NCBI GenBank assembly: GCA_004369045.1
Contig: ML213503.1
Span: 3,325,321 to 3,389,320 of the forward strand
Length of the DNA stretch: 64,000 nt
Direction of reading: 5' to 3'
Source of the DNA: Heliocybe sulcata
Lineage: Eukaryota; Basidiomycota; Agaricomycetes; Gloeophyllales; Gloeophyllaceae
A program made the translations under genes and the position numbers. The first letter of the stretch is position 1, and every line of letters begins with the position of its first letter. Positions 34,441 through 45,748 of the stretch are shown here, piece after piece. The notes below the pieces were generated by a model that was given only the letters and a program-made list of their open reading frames with translations, was not told the DNA's origin and ran no database searches.

Positions 34441-36620
34441 ATGTCCTTTGCGCTGCTCGCGAGGCAAAGCCTGGCGCCATGCAGACCTCGCTCTCTACCT
34501 TGGCGAGGGTACCACCACATCCCTCAAGCATCTCGCGAGCCCGACACCCTAACCCGCCTCACGCGTCTGGGGCTGCTCTCCGGTGCCATCGTCGGCGGCG
34601 TGCTCGCATACGGTCCATCTCCTGTCTACTCTGACGCCCCCGAACCAGAGGGGCGCAAGCGGTCTCAAGCGTCCCTGGCAACTCTCATCCGGTCGTACGT
34701 CGTCTTTTCCGCATGCTCGGTGCCCTTCCTCGTCGACTCGGCGCCGACGGTGTTGTCGGCCATGATGGCTGTCCCTGGGGTGAGGCAGGTTGCGGAGGCG
34801 GTGGTAAGAGTCACGTTCTTCAAGCACGTAAGTACGCTACAGCATACAGCGCGGTCGGGTATGATTCACCTGCCTGTCTCAGTTCGTCGGCGGTGACACA
34901 GCGGAAGACTGTATCCCCCTCCTCGAACAATACCGCGCGGAAAGAAAGGGCTGCCTCTTCGCCTACAGCGTCGAAGTCGACGAGAACGAGGCCTCGGGCA
35001 AGGCGATACAACACGGGCAACAGGCGAAGCACAAGCAGGGTGTCGCGGAGATGATCCACTCTATCGACGTAGCGGCAGATTTTGAGGCGCGGCACGTCGT
35101 GAACCCTGCGGACCCCTCGAAGGGGCGAAGGACGTGGGTTGCGGTCAAGCTCGTGAGTGTCCCTCCTCTGTGTAGCTTTCTCTTGTGACGAACCAGGGAG
35201 GGTAGACGGCGCTCCTGTCGAACGCGCAAGCCCTCATCAGCCTCTCCAAGCACCTCGTCCAGACGCGTCCCGCCACGCCCGACATACCCTTCCCTGGCCT
35301 CCCCAGCTCTGACGACCTCGACGTCCTCTACGACAAATCCTCTACTGAGCACCTCTCGGCGACCGATATTGCAGAGCTCCGCGAGCTGCACGAGGATCTC
35401 GTCCGGATATGCACGCGCGCGAAGGAGCGAGGTGTCAGGGTGATTATGGATGCTGAGTATAGGTATGCACTGTCTATGCCATTGTGTCTCGATGAAGATG
35501 TATTGATTGATGGGTTTGCAGTTGGTACCAAGTACGTCATATCCCCTCCGCCCCTTCTCAGTTGCTCGCATAACCCAGGCTAAGTACCTTTCAAGCCCGC
35601 GATAGACGCCTACGCGCACGCGCTCATGCGCGAGTTCAACAAACTCTCTCCCTGCACCTCGCCCTCCTCTTCCCTGCAAGTGCAGCCCCTGGTCTACCAA
35701 ACGTATCAAGCCTACCTCCGTCGGCATGTCCCCTCCCTCCATGCCTCCCACAGACTCTGACACCGTCGTTTATGTTACTCAGGACCCCCCAGTACCTCGC
35801 CACAAGCATCACCCAATCCCGGCGTGGCAACTACGCGCTGGGCGTCAAACTCGTCCGGGGCGCGTACCATCCGCACGAGATCGCCGCGCACCCTTCCGCC
35901 CCCACACCCTCTACCACCACCGCCACCTCGGATGCGGAGCTCAAATCCCTCTCTATCTCGCCCGATCCCCAGCCGCCGGTGTGGCAGTTCAAACACGAGA
36001 CGGACGCGTGCTACAAGGCCTGCTCTTCTCTGCTCATAGATTGCATCAAGAATGATATCGAGCAGGCCAAAGGAGGGTTGTGGCGAAAGGGGAAGGCGAC
36101 AGAGGTACCCAGGATTGGCGTGCTATTCGGCACGCACAACTGGGAGAGCGCGAAGGGCGTGCTGGAGTTGCTCGCGGACCCAACAAGGGGTCTCGCGCAG
36201 AAGGTGAAGGAGCACGAGGGAGGGGAGGAGGTGTTCAGGATTGGGGAGGAGGTCACGGAGAGGCTAACGATGGGGCAGCTGTACGGTGCGTGTCGACATG
36301 AGTTCGAGTTCTGGCGTCAGAGATGGTGTGGATAGTATGCTAACAAGTTGAGCAGGTATGTGTGACGAGCTCACTGATTACCTAGTGGACAAGACAAGGT
36401 GCTCCGCGCCGTTCGTCATCAAGTACGCATATTTTCGGTCTCGTTACTGCACCATAACTGACCGTGTTCGCGCAGATATATTCCTTACGGTGCACTATCC
36501 GAGGTCATGCCATACCTCAGCCGAAGAGCAATCGAGAACAAGTCCGTACTGGGCGACGGTGCCGCCGCCACCGAACGCAAGCGAGCGTGGGCAGAGATAC
36601 GGAAACACCTGTTTGGCTAA
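34441..36620 (+). CDS. PUT1: Proline dehydrogenase, mitochondrial
   Basis: A multi-exon gene runs from ATG 34441 to the stop at 36618-36620. The N-terminus is basic and hydroxylated (LLARQSLAPCRPRSLPWRGY), consistent with a mitochondrial presequence, then a hydrophobic stretch LLSGAIVGGVLAYG. The catalytic barrel carries FAYSVEVDENE, RVIMDAEYSWYQPAID, the substrate/FAD motif YALGVKLVRGAYHPHE, WQFKHETDACYKAC, VLFGTHNWES and the closing KYIPYGALSEVMPYLSRRA with the paired arginines expected for proline binding. The enzyme oxidises proline to P5C with FAD, feeding electrons to the respiratory chain; it is the first step of proline use. A variable loop rich in Ala/Pro/Thr (around 35885-35935) is inserted after the LVRGAY block. 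It converges with CAND1, with 122 bp between stops. Confidence 0.94.
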
Positions 36621-36742
36621 TGCTAAGGATACATCATTTGGACAACAGCAGCTATTCACTTCATGGATATGTAGACATAGATTTCGTTGAAGAACTACCG
36701 TCCCTGGGTATAGACCCACTGCCACTCAGTTGGTTCACTCTC

Positions 36743-39700
36743 TTACGCGCCCACAAGTTCCTTGAACTCATTAGCCCACTGGGCCGACTTCTGCAGCTCG
36801 TCCACGAGGGCGTCGAACCGCGGTGACGTGCCCGGCGTGCTGATCTTGCTGAGCGCCGCCACAGCACGGAGGGCACTCCGTTGCAGCTCCGAAGCACGCT
36901 CCAAATCCTGCTTCACCGTGTCCTTAGTCACCTTCGCGCCCTTCATCGTCTTCTCGAGCTGCGGCGCGGCCTCGTCCAGCCGCTGTGAGACGAGCGTCGG
37001 CGCCAGCTGCGAGAGCCGGAAGAGCATCATGTGCGAAATAACCTTGATCTCGTCAGAGTCGTCGACCAGGCCGTTGAGCACACGGGCGAAGAACTCGTGC
37101 AGGTCGAGTTTGGCGAGGCAGGTATCGAGCTGTGTCGAGTGTGAGCAGGCGGGACGATGCAGGAGTAGATCGGTACGCACCAGGGTGTACATGGTTTCGT
37201 AAGCTGTCTTACGAGCCTCGAGACCGTCGTCGACCTTGTGTGTCCAAGGACCCATTTGCACGGTGCGGATAAGATCGGGATTGACTACGGTCTCCTTGTA
37301 AAGGCTCGGCAAAAGAGAAGGGAGATGATCTCTGATGAGGTGTGGTTTGGTACGGGCCGCGGAGTTCAGGGCAGATAATGCTAGACGTCTCACAGTCTGT
37401 TATGAAGTGAGGGGTGAACGACACAAAGGAAAGCAACACCACGGACCAGGTCAGAGTCATGCATTAGAGACAAGAAGTCGATGATGAGGGGCGCGAGCAG
37501 CTCGTCATACGACCGAGTCGAGTCGACAAATGTGTATCGAATCGCGGATACAACAGTAGCCCTGGTAGATGGGTTTTCGTCCTTGATACGAGCCTAGAGA
37601 ACCAGGTCATTATCACAATGGTGAAGTAGACTGACAGCAGCATACATGGAGTTGAGGCAGGTATCTTGCAGGGTGTGTCACCATCAGTTTACCCAAACAA
37701 GCAGCAGCGACATTGCGGGTCGTCTCTTCCGAGTTCTCGGAGTTCTCGAATAACGGAACCCATAATGTCTCCGCGACGTTCTCCAGTGCGCCATGCGAGC
37801 AATGTGTTACGACCTAAGACGGGTGGGATATTTAGGTGACACGATAATAGCGGTGTCAGTTCACCACCGACCTCCTTTACAGCATGCAGAGCAAGCAACC
37901 GCTTCTGCGGATCGTTCTTCACGATCTTGATAATTGATGGAAGGAAGTGGTGCAGGTTCCCAATGGCAATATTTCCTGTAATAGGGTGAGTCGGCGGCGT
38001 TCGTGCCAAGAGCAAGCTGAAACAAACCAGCAGTGAAGGCCGCTGCTGTCCGGATCTCTTCTTGTTCAGCTGTGAAGAAGTCGATGGCATTGGTGAAGAT
38101 GTCATGCTGCGGCGACATATCACTATTGCAAGATGAGTATACCAAGGGAGATCGAATTAGCACGATTGTACGAACATGAACCGACCCAGCTCTCCCAAAA
38201 TCATCAGACTCAGCACCACTTGATTAGCACTGGCCTTGGAGCCCTTCTTGATGTGCTTCGAAAACTCAGCAATCACGCCTGCAGCGACTCCTTGCTGGCT
38301 TTCGACGACCTGTGCAATGCATTTGGCAACATTCGCAGGCGACGCCTGGCCCTTTGGTGCATTTGACAGTGACGCGACAAGACTCGGTACGACATGCGTC
38401 GCGATCTGGTTGTCGGCTTCAACGAGAGCGGCGAAGAAGGCAAGAATCGAGTCCAGTGCCGCTCCAGCAAGCAGCGGCGAGTGAGCAATGTCGTATATGT
38501 CCTTGAGTAGATCCCGCTCCACAACGGGGAAAGTGATCGTCGGGGACAGTTCGAGCAAAACAGCAAGACTGGTCAGTGCCTGCGAGAGAGCGGAGATATC
38601 CGTTGTGGACACAAAAGCCTTTAGCTGATCTACAAGGGCTGGTGGAAGGTCTTCGGGTACACCATTCTTATACCTGTGCACGGTCAGCTCAGTCATGAGG
38701 ACAGCCGACTATTACCCACCTCCCAAGAAGAGTATCCAGACAATTGAATAGATCGTTCTTCTGAGTCCTCCCACTCCTTTTCAGCAATGACATGACCCAT
38801 TGCATACACCCATTGACCCAGTCATCGCCGACGTCAACCTCCTTCGCAACCTTGGTGACAACCCTAACAGCTCCTTCTGTTCTGCCTGTGATTCTGCATA
38901 TCGCATCCCACTCCTTGCCGCCCTTACCCTTCACGACATCCGTAGCACAAATCCACAAATCACCGATACATTCTTCCGCGCAGTTCCTAACCTCAGAGTC
39001 CGTATCGTGATTTGTGAGTCTCTTGAGCGCCTCTTCATACACGGGCTCGGCCCAGTCAGTGCCCTTCACGGGCTTCATGGCATACAATAACGAAGAGAAG
39101 ACTCGGAAGGCTTCCGAAGCGACACGAGGATGTCGCTCGGATGAAGCCTTTAGGAGCACAGGAGTCAGTGTTGGCAGCGTATTCGAAAATGTCGGCGGGG
39201 AATGGGACGAGAAGAAGAGGGAGAGAAACGACATGCAGGTCACATGGAGACTAGACGAGGACGTCGTCGATGCCTGAGAAAGGATACCTTTGGCGGTCAA
39301 AGTAATGGGGGTGGCTTGCGTCGAAAGACAACCTGGTAGCACAGAAAGCAAAGTATGGAGCAACTCGAATCCAGCTTGGAGAACGGTCGGTCTGGTCTTG
39401 GGCAACTTCAGCTGATTCAGCAGAGCCTTGGACAAAGCAGCGACCTGGGTTCGGAGCAAGCTATAGGGTGTCTCCTCAACATCCATGCCCTCCTCTTCGC
39501 GCTTCCTCTTGCCACCCACGGGAGATGGGGCATCGGCGACCTTTTCGGGCGCCACACCACCATATACCTTGGTCTGGTTGAGAAGGGTAACATATGTTGC
39601 CCATACTTCCAGCCTTACGGTTTCCTCTCGATCGCCGAATCGAGAAATAAGGACAGGGGAGACATCCTTGTACAGTGGCGCAAGCTGTTCGGGACGCGTG

Positions 39701-41199
39701 CCTATGACCGCTGCTAATACTTTCGTTGCGGACCGCCTGATCTTGTAGGAAGTGTCTTCTTCGTCCGTATACCTGTAACAGCTGCTGAGGAGCTGAGAGA
39801 GGCAATCAGAAGGGAGGTACGCACTCATCAAGTTCAGCATCGTCTTCATCCTCATCAGGATCTCTCATCTCCTCGTCCTCATCGTCATCGTCTGCTGCAT
39901 AGTTCTGTGTGCCAGTCATAAGAAAAGTCTATTATGATGATGCGTGAATGACACTAACAGGATCATATTTGATGTATTGGGTGCCAGTGTGCACGACGGA
40001 ATTCAAGAAGGGTGTCATTTCCAGCGGACATCTTAACACCAAGGTTTCCAATGCCTAATTAAAGTTAAAGTCGGTTCATAGCACACAAGCCCTAGACGTA
40101 CTTGGAGGCAGCTGTCACGAAGCTCGTCGTCGTCTCTTCGTACAGCATCAAGTATCCCGGGCACGATTTCACCTAGCGAAGGCGATATCTGCGTCGGAGA
40201 ATGCCGAATAATGGCAGCTACCAGCTGGATAGTAGTCGTCTGTTTGTCAATACTAGCATTCGATGCCAGATACGGGAGAATGTCTCTCGAAAGTAGTGAA
40301 TTGAAAAGCTCATTCTCTGACACAGGCGCGTATTGTGCAATGGTCAGAATAGCTCGTTTCCGAACTGCCATCCGGGGATGTCCAAGGAGTGGTGGTATGA
40401 CCGTCAAGGGCTGAGGCATCAAGGTAGGGCTTGAGAGGTGGCCGGGGAAGCGAGTGATGAGAATGGAGAGAATGGACAACGTCTCCATGACTGTCTCCGG
40501 TGGCGTCGAAGCCTGTTCCAATGGTGAGCGCAGGACGGATAGTATATGATACGGCGCATACATTAGACAGCTGCTGCAACAGTTTCGGCGCTAACTTTGC
40601 GCATGCCTTGCCTGCCACTTGACCGGAGGGAGGTAATTCGGATGTGATGGTCTTTAAAGCTGGACCAGCTATTGGATTTTGTACCCGATAAAGGCTTTGA
40701 AAAACACACCCAGACCCGAGATATCCCTAAGCTCATCGTCCTTGCCGGACGAGAACTCTATGAGCTGATCAATTACGAAGTCCATCTGGCTCTCGCGTAT
40801 AATCTTGATGAGTTGACCCAGGCTAACACGGCAAGGATGTGAATCCTAGAGACATAGGATGACGAAGTAGTACCCACCATTTCACCGCCTGGTTCTTGAC
40901 CTCGGAGATCTTGTCCTGCACGAGCTGCAAAACCTGCTTTATTACCTTGTTTTCCACTGCTTCATCCCCGAGCAGGCAGCTCGGATCTGCCTTGATCTCA
41001 GTCATCAAGTCATTCAGACCCATGAACCTGAGCGGACGCAGTATATCAGACAACCATCACCAGACACAACTGCATCCTGCGCGCCTGAAGTCCTGGTCGG
41101 GTGATTGCATCTACAGGGCCAGTCGTTAACACACTGCCCGTACAATGGTGGTTTCCTCACCTTTTCGATGAGACTGGTCATTAGATATGTTTTCGTCAT
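36743..41199 (-). CDS. CAND1: CAND1/TIP120, cullin-associated NEDD8-dissociated protein
   Basis: The start codon ends at 41199 and the stop lies at 36743-36745, with many short introns. The first exon encodes MTKTYLMTSLIEK, followed by FMGLNDLMTEIKADPSC and LVQDKISEVKNQAVKW, the usual CAND1 start. The body is an all-helical HEAT solenoid. An acidic loop occurs around 39840-39900 on the coding strand (Asp/Glu-rich, near YTDEEDTSYKIRRSATKVLA), as in other CAND1 proteins. The C-terminal TIP120 region has NPDLIRTVQMGPWTHKVDDG, then LEARKTAYETMYTLLDTCLA. CAND1 binds unneddylated cullins and exchanges F-box receptors on SCF ligases. Its start is 112 bp from that of MSH4, facing away, so the two must share promoter sequence. 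Confidence 0.93.
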
Positions 41200-41264
41200 T
41201 TTGGTCGTACAGACAGGGTAAAGGAGGTGGTGTGAGGAAAGAGCCCAAAGACCCAAGTGCGAAG

Positions 41265-41299
41265 ACGCGTCTAGCACGCGGCGTAATTAGCCCCTAATT
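41265..41299. promoter_or_regulatory. MCB-like ACGCGT and AATTAG dyad in the CAND1/MSH4 promoter
   Basis: Within the 112 bp separating the two start codons, ACGCGT (41265-41270, inside the palindrome GACGCGTC) matches the MluI cell-cycle box bound by MBF-type factors. A perfect 6-bp dyad, AATTAG/CTAATT with a 3-nt spacer, follows at 41285-41299, immediately upstream of the MSH4 ATG at 41312. Either could control cell-cycle or meiotic transcription; only the sequence match is seen. Confidence 0.35.
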
Positions 41300-41311
41300 C
41301 CTCTCACCATC

Positions 41312-44300
41312 ATGAGCTACTCAGCGCGGCCTTCATCCAGACCTTTCACGGGTTACTCGGTAGCAAATGCGTCTCGCCCAAGCAGCGGGCGTCCGAGGAC
41401 CGCCAGGCCTTGGACTGGGCAGTCTCGCCCTGCCACTGCTCGGCCGCAGACGGCAGCTTCGACAAGGAGCGATGCAAGCTATGTAATCGCAGTCTTGGAA
41501 GGGAGGGGTGTTGCTCGGGAGGTCGGAATGGCAGCACTCAACAGGGACACTGGGCGTGTTTCATTGATTCAAGTAGGCCTTGGAAGCGCGAAGGTGTTGA
41601 TTTGGTCGACTGATCCCTGTCCAGCTTGCGGACTGTCAGACATATGTGAAGACGCTGCACCAGATGCACATACACTACCCATCGCTGATTCTGGTACCGG
41701 ACACCTTTCTGTCCCTTGCTGACGCATTGGGAAACGCGTCGGTAAAGCGTCCTACATCTAGTTCACTCTTAGTCCAGTGCATGCAAGACGAGTTTCCTGA
41801 TGTGTCCATTGAGCCTGTGCTCCGCAAGTACTGGAACGAAACTGCAGGATTTGAGTTTATCAACCAACTATGCGTCGAGGACGACGAGCGGGCGGCTACA
41901 CTTGTCGCCTCCTCCAACAAGTACACGCTATGCATACGTATCGATGGGCACTTATACTGACGAACCTGCTGCTAGATATTATGCGCTCTCTGCCGCTTGT
42001 GCCCTCTTCAAGCACGCGGAGACAAAACTTAACGTCCGCTACGCGGGAGCCTCACTCCACATTCGCTTCGTTCCGGTGTCCGGGACGATGATGATTGACC
42101 TAGAAACCTCACGGAATCTCGAGCTTGTCGGGAATATGACCAAAAAGAAGTCGCCGCATTCATTAATAGGGTATGGCTCCTGCTTGCCCCCAGCGGTCAG
42201 TATGAGCCTGCTTAACCATTTAGCATCAGACTGCTCAATCACACGTACACGGCCATGGCTGGGAGGTTACTGCGTGTCAACTTACTTTCACCGATAACAG
42301 GTACGTCCCTTTCCCACTTATATTGCACGCCACTTATATTTCATCAGTACAAAGTGCCATTGAAGCGAGGCTAGATGCTGTTGAAGGTATGCACCTTAGT
42401 CCATCTGCCAAGAACTACCTCCTCAGCAGCTATACAGAACTCATGCAAAACGAAGAAACCTTCCATGCCGTCAAAGACGCTCTCAAGACCCTGAACAGAA
42501 TGGATTTCGACAAACTTATATCATGTGTAAGACCCATCTCATTCCCCGCCGTGCTGACCATCATCTGCATGGCAGCTTATAGCCTCGGAAGCTCGAATAT
42601 CTCCTACTTCCAAACCTGCATCATCCCGCATTGCTCAAATTCTCAATCTTCGTAGTGCCGTCCGCAACATACCCGCGTTACAGAAGGCCGTGTCTGGGAG
42701 TCGCTCAGAGCTCCTCAGGATCGTATGCGAGGTAGAGTTCCTCGACACGACTGCTTGTTGGCACTAACAGTCTTGTAGATGATTTCCGATGAGAGGCTAG
42801 CGAAAATCGAGAAGCTAGTTTGTCAGAGTCTAAATGAAGACGCGACTCCAGCCAAGGCATGCATCCAGCCCCTTCTCTCTACTCGATCGTTAATGCATGG
42901 TAAGCAGGGTGGCCTGGGAGCCGTCAACGCTCGTGTCTACGCCGTCAAGGTGGGCAGGCGCTATCGGTGTGAATTATTCTGACGTTCCCCTAGGCCAACT
43001 GCAACCGCCTCTTGGATGTGGCGCGAGAGACGTACAAAGAGAACGTCGGAGATATCTTCGCGCTAAACCGTGCTCTGTCTGAAGAGCACGGCCTTCCTCT
43101 TACCATCGTCCATCAAGAGACTGGTTTTGTGTTTGCTCTCAAGAAAGCTGACCTTGAGGGCGAGCTGCCTCGCGGCTTTATCAACGTCACAATGCAGAAA
43201 GGGCGCTGGCTCTTCTCTAGTATGGAGCTGGTAGGTTGTTGGAAGGGTTCGCATTTTGTTTATCTGTGATAGACGTCGGCTTTCCTATAGAAGAAGAGGA
43301 ACGCTCGCATGAAGGATGCACTTGATGAGACCTTAATTTTGAGCGATAAGTCTGTCCTTGGCCGAGCGTAGAGATTCACTGCTGACCCTGTGCCAAAGGA
43401 TAGTTCAAGATCTTCTTTCTGAGATTATTGTGGATGTGGGCGCCTTGTACAAGGCGTCTGAAGCTGTAGGAGAGCTCAGTCCGGATTCGTTTACTCGGAA
43501 GTGCTCATCCTGCACTAGGTTGCACTACTGGACATGCTATGGTCTTTCGCGCACGCATCTATACGTGGGTTCCCGCTGCAGTCTGTTTCAACGTCCTTTG
43601 ATACGTGTCTCGTTGTCAGTGCGAAACTATGGTACGTCACTGTCGAAGAGAAAGACGTTGATTACTTAACTGTGAAACTCGATAGTGCGACCGGAGTTTA
43701 CTGGTACCCTTGCAATCAAGGCCGGACGCCACCCCGTCCTCGAGAGCGTGCAATCACCGGGTACTCTAGTACCTAACGATGTCTACTGCTGTGAGGCTTC
43801 GTCTTTTCAGATCGTGCAGGGTCCGAAGTAAGTTTCATTGCCCGTCCCGTGCCAACCTATCTGAGCGGTTGCCGTTAGCATGTCCGGGAAAAGCACGTAC
43901 CTAAGGCAGATAGGTCTGCTCACAGTCATGGCAATGTGCGGGTGCTTTGTACCCGCTGAATATGCAAGTTTCCGGTAAATAGGCCCTCTCTACTGCAAAC
44001 GTCCTGGCCATAGCTGTTGCAGAATCCATGATGCACTCCTCACCCGGCTTTCCAATGACGACGACATCGAGAAGAACCTCAGTACTTTCGCAAACGAAAT
44101 GGCGTGCTCAGCCATGATCTTAGGTGCTTATTGTCGTTCTCCAATCACTATTTTAGCTAACAATCCGGGCAGGTCTTGCGACTGCGGATACTTTGGTGCT
44201 CATCGACGAGCTAGGCCGTGGTACTTCGCCGAAGGAGGGCGTGGGGATTTCGCATGCTATTGCTGAGAGCTTGATACAAGCGAAAGTTAGTCATTTACTC

Positions 44301-45090
44301 TGGCTTTGTTGGATGGCTCCTGATGATCCTGTAGTCCTTCGTCTTCTTCGCAACGTCAGTCAGTACATTATCCTCGGGATGTCCTACCGATGTTGGCATA
44401 CAGGCACTTCCATGAACTCTCGACGACTTTATCTCGTCAGCCATCCGTAGTCAAGTACGTTATTGGATGCTGTCCGGCCTGATTTCCCACTAAATGTTTG
44501 GTAGTCTGCATCTGGCAGTCCAGGTGAGAAGCGCCATGGCTGGTGGCATACACTCGCTACATTCCCCCACAGAGATCACGACAGTCAGCTTCCAGCTTTG
44601 GAATGACATTCCAATACAGGCGAGCGAGCTGCCATTATAGCGTATCTTCACGTCCGGATTTACCAAACTTCTTCGCAGGATCATGGACGGCGCACCCGAG
44701 GACATGGATCACTACGGTTCGGTGCAACATGCTCACATCTCTCTTGCTCTGACACATTGTAGGCCTTGAAACGGCTCGACTTGCTGACTTACCCCAAGAT
44801 GTTATGGACGAAGGTAGACGTGTGGCGAACCATTTATCTGCACTCGAAGCTAGGCGAGAAGAGCAAAGCCAAACCAGCAAGGTAGCTATTCGACGGAAGG
44901 CCTTGCTCAGGGTATCGTGCTGTGTCCTTATGTTGGCCCAGCACCCTCGCTCACCGCACTTGGCATACTTCAGCTTCGGACCCAGCTTATCCAAGCCCTC
45001 GATCATTCTTCGTTACCTGATGAGGAACTGGAAGCTTATATCGCTCGCTTCCAGAAGGACATTACAAAGGTTCTTCATGAAACTGTCTAG
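41312..45090 (+). CDS. MSH4: Meiotic MutS homolog MSH4
   Basis: Many short exons run from ATG 41312 to the stop at 45088-45090. The N-terminus is a disordered Ser/Arg/Pro/Thr tail ([20 protein letters not shown]). The MutS connector and core follow: [59 protein letters not shown] and [12 protein letters not shown], all closer to MSH4 than to mitotic MSH2/3/6. There is no N-terminal mismatch-recognition (Phe-x-Glu) domain. The ATPase has [20 protein letters not shown] (Walker A), [40 protein letters not shown] (Walker B) and FATHFNELS. The C-terminal helices end [18 protein letters not shown]4 pairs with MSH5 to stabilise Holliday junctions and promote crossovers in meiosis. All key ATPase residues are intact. 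Confidence 0.92.
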
Positions 45091-45748
45091 CGAGGTATCC
45101 TTCAGACCTCTTTCTAATGTGGATCACTGCTACTCATAGTCTCCTCCGTAGTGTTGATGCTGGGCATGATGTTCTGCGATCTTGACTGCGCCACATCATG
45201 TTTCCCGTGGCCGCGTGCGCCTGTACTTCGATAGTATGCTACGGAATGTCTTTATCTCCATGTAAAGGATGACTGCGCGAAAGCTTCATTCTAAATGCTA
45301 GTATTGAAGACTGAGAATCTAAGGAGTGGACAGTACCAGTAGTACGTACGTAAGCATATAATGAAGGTAACACTGGGAGCATACTGTAGAACTAGACGTT
45401 AGTGGCCGACACGTTACCTATTTGATAGTCCGTCGAAGATGGTGGTTTGCAAAAGAGTGAGATGGGCAAAGTACGGCACAGCGTACATATATAGCTAGGG
45501 AACGGATTGGAAAGGACACCGTGCGTCGATAGTATTACACGTGAGGGTATAGAGTGGAATGGAACTGAACACAATTGAATGTTGGGATCCGAGAACGTGA
45601 GCATTTGCTAGCGGCGAGGGACAACAGCGGGGATGATGTGTAAATAGGGGACTTCACTAGAAGGCTAGATGGTGGCGAATCAAGTAGGAATGTTCTTGAA
45701 AGTCATGCGGCCAGGGCGCATTGGGGCAGATAGCCCAAAAGGCCATGC
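45091..45748. other. Convergent 3' region between MSH4 and Bni4-like gene
   Basis: About 660 bp separate the two stop codons. The region is AT-richer than the genes and contains no open frame with recognisable homology. It most likely holds the two 3' UTRs and terminators. Confidence 0.5.
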
